64,000 nt of DNA. Source: Amphiura filiformis (Eukaryota; Echinodermata; Ophiuroidea; Amphilepidida; Amphiuridae). Both the position numbers and the translations under genes were made by a program. Numbering within the stretch: the first letter of the stretch is position 1; each line of letters opens with the position of its first letter. Of this stretch, positions 57,109 through 64,000 are shown piece by piece. The DNA lies in contig NC_092647.1 in the NCBI RefSeq assembly GCF_039555335.1, positions 19,934,880 to 19,998,879 on the forward strand, read 5' to 3'. The notes under the pieces were generated by a model. It saw nothing but the letters and a program-made list of their open reading frames with translations, was not told where the DNA came from and did not search any database.

Positions 57109-57508
57109 TTGTTCTGTTTAGAAGAGGATGGCTGATTTCCTGTTGCATCTGATATATAGCTGTAGCTACTAAAGTTGTAGCTGCTGTAGCTGTAGCTGCT
57201 GTAGCTGTAGGTACTAAAGATGTAGCTGCTGTAGCTATAGCTGCTGTAGCTGCTGTAGCTACTAGACATATCTATATCGTACAATTCCAGTTGAATGTAC
57301 CACAATGGCAATTTGTTATACTCGCTTCAAATTAGCACAGGTTGCAGGAGGTCCAGAGAAGCAAATTTTCGAACATGATCTGTGCCTTCTACTCATGCAA
57401 TTTAAAGTGATGAAAAGTTCAACCCAACAGCAATCCTGTAAATGTGGAGAGCAATTTGCAGATTCCCTAGAATATCATCAAGATCACTGGTACAGTCATC
57501 TGGTATAT
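57109..57508 (-). pseudogene. Gene 4 exon 3: broken ectodomain with Ser/Tyr repeat
   Basis: Starts IPDDCTSDLDD, like IPDEC of gene 3, then shifts frame. The next frame gives NCSPHLQDCCWVE and CSKICFSGPPATC, matching gene 3's CSIDLQECCWFGD region, before a stop. A third frame holds a Ser-Tyr tract (SSYSSYSYSSY...) from a TGTAGC-type microsatellite at 57165-57268 and ends with a proper GTGAGT donor in phase with exon 4. Confidence 0.7.
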
Positions 57509-57689
57509 CTTGTGTTTCAAAGGAAATTGGAAAAAGGTTGAAAATAAAAGTATTTGGAAAGTATGTGCAATCAAGAAGATAGTGTCATCTTTGTAAGAAT
57601 TGATTTACAAAATATTCTCAAATAACACTTTTTTAACACTTCAATGTACTTATTTTCATAACTTACACATAAAAGTATGAGAGGTTTTT

Positions 57690-57890
57690 TTTACAATTAA
57701 CATCACAACATGTTTAAAAGGGTATTTTTCTTAACAATTATTAACACTCTAACACTGCTTATATCAGTCAGCAGTATAAATATGTTACAATACCCTTTTA
57801 AACATGTTGTAGTGTTAACCGTTAGTAAGCAACACATCCTATACTTTTGTAACATGTTTAATAGTACAGAAATAAATGTGTTGAAGTGTT
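57690..57890. mobile_element. Fold-back element
   Basis: CAACATGTTTAAAAGGGTAT at about 57708 and its complement near 57805 pair. Non-coding, upstream of gene 4 exon 3. Confidence 0.55.
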
Positions 57891-58420
57891 AACAAGAACC
57901 GTCTTTAAAAATGACTATGCCATCGTTGAAGATCATGTGTAATAATTTTGCATCAAGATAATTTCGTAGAATTCTGGTATTTAATATGCTTGACATCAAA
58001 AACATTTTGCTTAATTTGCATGATCAATGATTTTAAGATTTTAAGATACAGCCAATAATAGTGTTCAAATTCTGGGTGAGCAACATTAAAATGACCATAT
58101 CTCTGGAACTGTATGTCTAATTGTGATGAAAGTTTTCATCCAATTAAAACTCTGAAATTGGCACATTACAACCATGTTGATTTTGCTCGACAAATGATTC
58201 ATTTTTATTGATTGCGTAAGTTTTATTTTTAAAGATTACGAAGCAAAAATGTGTTCTTACATGGCCTTGATTCTGGTGGTATCCTTAGTGGTGGTTGACA
58301 TTTTTTTTTCTTTTGTCATAAACAAGATCAGGTTTTAGTGTAGGATGGGTTACATAACTGCAGAATTTCTTTATTTGAGGGGTTACATCAAATCATTGAA
58401 CGTGTATGCATCAGACAGCT

Positions 58421-58648
58421 ACCGTAAAACCCTGTCTACAAGCATATAGAGTGCTTCTAATGAAAGCTACATTAATCCAGGCGCCATTATGGAGTTTGAG
58501 CAAATACATTACGGATCCAAGCATATACAAACAAGTATTACTTTAAGACCAATCTATTGCATTGGTATATTTACGCTTCCTTCGAATTAATTTAGCTTTC
58601 ATAAAAAAACACTATATACGTATGCTTGTAGACGTGTTTTTACGGTAT
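58421..58648. mobile_element. MITE with TA target in a local duplication
   Basis: Ends CCGTAAAACCCTGTCTACAA and GTAGACGTGTTTTTACGG are inverted repeats, TA on each side. The flank GCATCAGACAGCTA...ATCATCTGAT is present uninterrupted at 58700-58726. Confidence 0.75.
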
Positions 58649-59325
58649 ATCATCTGATCCATTCTTTACGCAATATATTTCCAATCATTGAAAGCTAATG
58701 CATCAGACAGCTACATCATCTGATACAGTTTTTGGCCCGGAAGTAGGACAACCCCATTCACTTTTTCAAAGGGAACAAGAATTATACCCATTTGTCAAGA
58801 AGTGGGACAACCCACTTCAATTTCCAAACAGAATAATTTGGAATGGACATTACATATTAAATATGAGAAAACATTCCCTATGACTTAAATGCAGCACTTT
58901 TTTGAAGAAATGGTAAAAAGCAAAAAGGAACAAAGGCATTTACTCTCATATTTTTCATAAAAGGAGTGGTGGGCGGGCTTTTAAAAATTTTCCTGACCTC
59001 TTCGGATGATATCAAAACAGCTTGTGAAATTTCCCGGGCAATAATTTCAAATACAAAACCCTGTGGCTTATTATGCCAATGACAATTTTGGTTTTGTTCG
59101 AAGTTTGCTCAATCAAAACCCGATTATTTATACATGTATGTACTGCATTCTGTAACCTCCCTGTGGGTGTGTTGTCATGGATGAGAAGGGGTGGGCTGTG
59201 TTCATTCATTTGCCAATCTGACTGTAAAGTATAATTACACAACTCTATGCATTATTATGACGGAACTCTCATGAATTTCATAGAAAACTTTAACCAATAT
59301 CATAAGAGAAAGTAAATATACCTAC

Positions 59326-59362
59326 CTGTTCGTCCTGTCTCCATTTGGTCTGTACAACTCCA
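59326..59362 (-). pseudogene. Possible gene 4 exon 2
   Basis: A 37-nt segment between TTGTTTACAG and GTAGGTAT, good splice signals at the right place. In one frame it reads WSCTDQMETGRT, weakly like CERLPNPADGRT of gene 3, but the phase does not fit the family pattern and cysteines are missing. Confidence 0.3.
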
Positions 59363-60211
59363 CTGTAAACAATATTTGCAACTTTAAATAACATGTAAAT
59401 TACCGATTCATAGAATGTCATACCAAGACTAAAAACATAATATGATTATAGCCTATTTATAGCATTTTGGTAATTCTGAAGGCAAGTTCCTGGTCCACAC
59501 AATAGGTACAGGTTAGGTTCTCTTATTATGTATGGTAGACTTATGGTATATAGTCCTACTTGAACTCAGACTTGTACAAAGATTGATTGATATGGATCAG
59601 TAATTTTGAAAATGTTTTCTGCTGTCAACTCCAACATGTAGGCCTAACTGCCAAGTCATATTTACAGGATCATTGGTTTTGTTGTGTAATCACCATGATC
59701 TATACAGAAGTATGTCACAATGAACTTGTTAAAACTCTAATGAAGTTAGCTGAGGAATTTTCAGTGACTACACCAGGGGGGAGGGCATGGGGCAAGGGCA
59801 CCCAAGCATCAAGTGCCCAGAGTAAAAAAAATTAACAATCAGAGAAATATACAGGTTGTAACAACAACAAAAAAAGAATAATACAATTTAGAAAATAGTA
59901 TCAGGCAAACATGTCACTTATTGATTGTTTTGAATTTTACTTGGTCGTCAAGTTAATTTTTTAAGCTACTACATAAGTTTTGTTTCAATAAAATCGGTGG
60001 TCGACAACTTGGCCAATTATGTAAAGTAGTCCTAAAACAGATTGGGCCACTTTCATGTCTTTGTGTAGCAAAAGTGACTAAATTGAGTTGAATCATGTAC
60101 CATCTGGTCAGTGCTCTTAAGGTGGGTAATCTTAAGCAATGGGGCTTTTGAAGTGGTATTTTAATTTATGATTTTGAAATAAATATTATATAATATATTT
60201 ACTAATGTCAA

Positions 60212-60556
60212 TTAAAGGAGTGTTTCGCGATCCTAGCATCCTCTTTTTATGACATTTTTCAGTACATATCCACGAAAAAAGCCTGTTCCCAAAATTTCAG
60301 TTGATTCCGTTTTTGCGTCTGCGAGTTATGCATGATTATGTGTATTACACTGCTCCATTGACAATGCGTTGTAATTTCGTTCTGGTGCACCAGAACGAAA
60401 TTCAAATTTCATGATATCTTTGCAAAACGAATTAATCTGCAAGAAATATTTTGAACATAAACATTATGTAGCCAGAGGTTTCCAGTGATATAAAAATCTC
60501 AACTTTTTTTGAGAAAAGTGGGGGGATGAGGCTGTGGATCACGAAATGCCCCTTTA
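60212..60556 (+). mobile_element. MITE family M1, copy 3
   Basis: TTAA on both sides; opens AGGAGTGTTTCGCGATCC and closes GGATCACGAAATGCCCC. The interior matches 8235-8573 (TCTGGTGCACCAGAACGAAA). Confidence 0.85.
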
Positions 60557-60944
60557 AGTGAAAGAAAACCATGAAAAACCTTTGCTTTTGTTCTGAAATC
60601 TTTGATGAAAAGCATGAGAGGTCATTTTACGTGGTACGGTACAAATTTGATGTGCGAAATTCGCAAAATGTGGGCAATTAGGTCAAATCGGGCATAGCGT
60701 TTGAACCTGAACTAGGAAAGATACCAAGTAAAGGTTTTCTGTTAGCCAAGATATTACTGATTCTACTGCTTATCATGAGCCTTTCAACAAGGCTTTGCCT
60801 GGAGCCCTGTAATAGGAGCGCCATCTATCTTATTGCGCTCGCTGATCGCGTCAAATAATAAACAATCGGAGAAATGCATACTTTTTGGGCACCCAATTTT
60901 GTTTTCAAACTTCTTTTCTGAGTAGTTTTGCATAGCTGTAGATG

Positions 60945-61150
60945 ATGGCAGAATTAGATTTTTTTGGAAATGTGGATGTATATGAGCCAGTGATATTTTT
61001 CTTCCCCCTCCCCCTCATTTCCCCCAGTAAAAACCAAAAATTACACAAATTTCCACTTTTTGTTGGCAATTTTGTGCAAAATTTGTTGATTGTGTCCCCC
61101 TGAAATTCACTTTTCCCCATGCCCCCCCAATCCTGGTGGCAGCACTGATA
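60945..61150. mobile_element. AGTGGCG-type MITE
   Basis: The core CAAATTTCCACTTTTTGTTG and CTGAAATTCACTTTTCCCC matches 11050-11220 and 19121-19338; it ends GGTGGCAGCACTG. The left end is degenerate. Confidence 0.55.
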
Positions 61151-63512
61151 TGAGCAATGCTACATTATATAAGGGAAACATTTGAAATGCTCAAATTTGG
61201 TAAAAACCAGTCTAAAATATTTCCTTGGATTTTAGGATTCAGGAATTTGACATGATAAAGTGGACTAAAAATACTAATGAAAAAATGCATGCAAAACTTT
61301 ACTGCAGGTTTTGTGCTAAACAGGTCAGCTTTTAAGCACATCAGCTTTTAAAGAAAGGTGGAAATCAAATTCTTTAAAACATATGTATAACATAAAATGT
61401 TATCCCTTTCAAACATTCAGGCAAAGAGAACACATAAATGTTTCTTGTAAATGTGACAAATTCTTTGTGGAATTACTGACATTTATACAGTGTGATACTG
61501 GTAGTATACACTGTTTTTATTAATGATAATCATCATGTTCATGTAATATATTGATACCAAATGAAAGACTCTATTTTGCTCATTAACATATTGAAATTAG
61601 GAGTTCCAAAGATATCAACAAAAAACTGTCGAATTAAGTCTCAAACGTGACCACAGTTGGACCAATTTGACACTTTTTTGATGACATCTTCAGAAATATA
61701 CCGATTTGGTAATGAGAAAAATATGAGTTTCCACTTGATACCAATATCATTTTGATGGGGTAAAGTGGGGGGGGGGATGAGGCTGTCAATCGAGTCACCC
61801 ACCTTTAAGAGTTGCATAAAAATTTACCGCACTTAAAGTGCTCTTTATAATGTTAACAGCTGACTAACAAAGTTAAAAACAGGGAAAATATGACACAACA
61901 TCCAATGGGGGAGTAACACAAGACATATAAACAAAGTTAAAACCCTGACGTTTTGAAAAGACAAAACTTTTCTTTCTCAAGGGATAAAATAAGAGATATA
62001 GTGGAGACCAGCTCAGGCCAATTTTGCTTGTTGGAACAATAGGTCACCATGCTCATTATAATGTTATAATTATGCACAATTCCACCAAAAAAGACATTTT
62101 TTAAAGCACTGAAACAGATTTACGAGTCATGCAAATCATACACACATTCTATTCAGCAACAATGCATTCAACAATTAGATAAGTTTTAGACAAAAATAGA
62201 CAAGTTTTAGATTTTTCACAATCATTTCAAAGCATTCTATCCACCTAGTGCAAATTTTCTTTTAATCATAATTCATTGTTCCAGCATGACAAATAGTTGA
62301 AGATGTGGAAGATAACCATAGGCCTATAATATTTCAATAAATTCCAGTGGTGTATTGTGGCCGCTCCTACCCTAAGGCTAAAGAAAATGTAATTTTGGCT
62401 GCCCCTTGCAGCAACAGCCCAAAATGGTTGACCATTTTTTTCCAGCCAGGATGGTGCTCAAGAATCTGAAAAGTGGGGGGGTAAGGGGTGGGGAAGGATC
62501 AAAACATTTTCTCAGGAAATTTTTTAATATTAAAGAATTACATATGTTACACACCCAAAATACCCCACCGCCTCGAGCAGTGTCACTGGAGGCATCCAAA
62601 AAGTTACAATTACATTAGTTTTTTGTAATTTTCCGCCCTTTAATCATTGATAATTCTTCTTGCTGCCCCTTCTGCCCCGCCCTTTTTTCTTTAATAGTTC
62701 TTCTTGCTGGCCCTCTATCTTCTGCCGCCCCTTGTTTTTTGCCGCCCCTGCTTTTTACCCTGGGGGCTTGTGCCCCAAAAGCCCCCACAAAATATGCGCA
62801 TGAATTCTATGTGTTTCCCTTGTTAGTTACATATTATTCTGTGTAATATTTATTTCTTGAGTAATAGCATAATTATATATAAACAGACATCCAGAGATTT
62901 GATGTACAAATAGTTTGCCTATCTGCTCCAAGAATTAATCAAAAGAGCAAAAATAGACAAGTTTTGGTACCAAGTAAAATAAATATCCCAGTGGCCTAGC
63001 CGGCCTGGGGGAACTGAAATTTTCAGAGGTGAAAATAGGGATGGCAAAGAGTAAAGTGTCATTAAATATGACTGAAAATGTGATATAAAATGTACAAAAT
63101 GCTTTGCCCTCTCACACTAAAAGGCTGGCTACAAAGGTGAAATATCTTGAGAAGTGCAGCCCCAAAGGATATTTAGAGGTCCAAGCAAAATGTTTAGATT
63201 TTTCACAATATCCCTCAAAAAATGTAAAGTCCCTTATTCATAATAGTCACTTTTTAATTTGTTTGATTCAATCTGTGTATAAAAGTGACAAACTAAAGGC
63301 ACTTAATCATGCGATGTGCTCGTAAATTGTTCATTCGCGTAGGATACACACGCAGAAGTCATTAATATTACGCAAAGATCCGATAATGTTTATTAGTATT
63401 CATGTTCATGTTTTGGTCAGTATGATTGGTTCTATGCATCGCATGTATTCATGAGGTTAAAAATATCTATATTATCATTTTGAAGTTCCTTTGAGGCTCA
63501 TATGGTGTACTT

Positions 63513-64000
63513 TCACTCTTTTGAATCATTCCTTGACTCAGGTAAATCAACATCCACATAGTCTCCTTGAGCCTGGGGTTCCTTAGATGGGGTAGGTGTA
63601 TTTGCACTCCCTGGTTGTTTTGAGTCATTTTTCGACTCAGGTAAATTTACATCCACATAGTCTCCTTGGGACTGGGGTTCCTTAGATGGGGTAGGTGGCT
63701 CAAGAGTAAAATACTCTCTTGTGTTTTCACTCTCTGGCTATTCTGGGTCATTTTTTGACTCTGGTAAATCTACATCCACATAGTCTCCTTGGGACTGGGG
63801 TTCGTTAGCTGGGGTAGGTGGCTCAAGAGTAAAATACTCTCTTGTGTTTTCACTCTCTGGTTGTTTTGTGATTGACTCGCTTTGTGACTCTGGTAAATCT
63901 ACATCCACATAGTCTCCTTGGGACTGGGGTTCCTTAGCTGGGGTAGGTGGCTCAAGAGTAAAATACTCTCTTGTGTTTTCACTCTCTGGTTGTTTTGTGA
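63513..64000 (-). CDS. Receptor gene 5: tail exon with repeated tyrosine modules, partial
   Basis: The frame entering from the right edge encodes a module of 43 residues: QPESENTREYFTLEPP, TPAKEPQSQGDYVDVDLPES, QSESITK. The second module ends at a TAG (63738-63740); two further degenerate modules continue in the same frame to a TGA at 63513-63515. REYFTLEPP and GDYVDVDLP match DYFTLDP and DYVDVDAP of gene 3, so this is the C-terminal tail of a fifth family member whose other exons lie beyond the window. The early stop means either a shortened tail or decay. Confidence 0.75.

Larger units (their letters stand above)
53124..59362 (-). pseudogene. Receptor gene 4: damaged paralogue of gene 3
   Basis: Recognisable exons: 57109-57508 (ectodomain), 56422-56574 (membrane helix), 55569-55636 (YAEI exon), 54152-54438 (tail up to a stop in an inserted transposon) and 53124-53402 (tail remnant beyond it); a possible exon 2 is at 59326-59362. 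Exons 4, 5 and the start of 6 are in frame and very close to gene 3. Exon 3 has a frame shift and stop codons within the Cys-rich region. The tail exon carries a 785-bp transposon, and the part beyond has its own stop (GAT TAA, soon after Ser-Leu-Gly) and a shift. No signal exon was found. A full receptor is unlikely; a truncated membrane or intracellular product cannot be excluded. Confidence 0.7.
59363..63512. other. Gene-free interval between genes 4 and 5
   Basis: No exon of the family (gene 4's signal exon was specifically looked for) and no other gene. Holds MITE M1 copy 3, an AGTGGCG-type element and low-complexity G/C runs; 61160-62340 shows nothing I can name. Confidence 0.55.

Overview
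The window is metazoan nuclear DNA: AT-rich, with long introns, GT/AG splice sites and many short DNA transposons, tRNA-derived SINEs and satellites. The style of the repeats (cut-and-paste elements with G-rich ends reading like GTAGCCAGG or AGTGGCG, and AGGTCA-rich satellites) suggests a marine invertebrate deuterostome, most likely an echinoderm or hemichordate. That placement is inferred from repeat style, not from a marker gene.

The main content is a tandem cluster of five related genes, all on the minus strand. I built them by matching splice sites, intron phases and paralogy. The shared plan is: exon 1, signal peptide ending one residue before a Cys; exon 2, a short Cys-rich exon; exon 3, a Cys-rich ectodomain with a C-x5/6-CC core and a terminal CxC, usually with a Ser/Thr stalk; exon 4, one transmembrane helix; exons 5-6, a cytoplasmic tail full of tyrosine motifs (YxxM, YAEI, NPxY, YxNQ, DYFxL, DYVDVD). 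Gene 1 (6790-18909) is complete, 254 aa. Gene 2 (28133-34256) is complete except that a 3.1 kb repeat array sits inside exon 5. Gene 3 (39500-48320) is complete, 467 aa. Gene 4 (53124-about 59362) is a close relative of gene 3 with a damaged ectodomain exon and a transposon in its tail exon. Gene 5 enters at the right edge (63513-64000) with a tail made of repeated tyrosine modules. I do not recognise the ectodomain as any named family. The layout suggests cell-surface receptors that signal through SH2/PTB adaptors, possibly in immunity or self/non-self recognition; that function is inference.

Region by region: 1-6.0 kb has a higher-order AGGTCA-rich satellite, a 22-bp hairpin minisatellite, TTAA-flanked MITEs and two histone-type 3' stem-loops without a histone gene. 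6.0-18.9 kb is gene 1 and its 3' tandem array. 18.9-28.1 kb has no gene, only MITEs, SINEs and an 82-bp satellite. 28.1-34.3 kb is gene 2. 34.3-39.5 kb holds transposons only, including a 921-bp TIR element with a small Cys-rich ORF. 39.5-48.3 kb is gene 3. 48.3-53.1 kb is intergenic, with a stretch duplicated from downstream of gene 3. 53.1-59.4 kb is gene 4. 59.4-63.5 kb holds no gene that I can support. 63.5-64.0 kb is gene 5.
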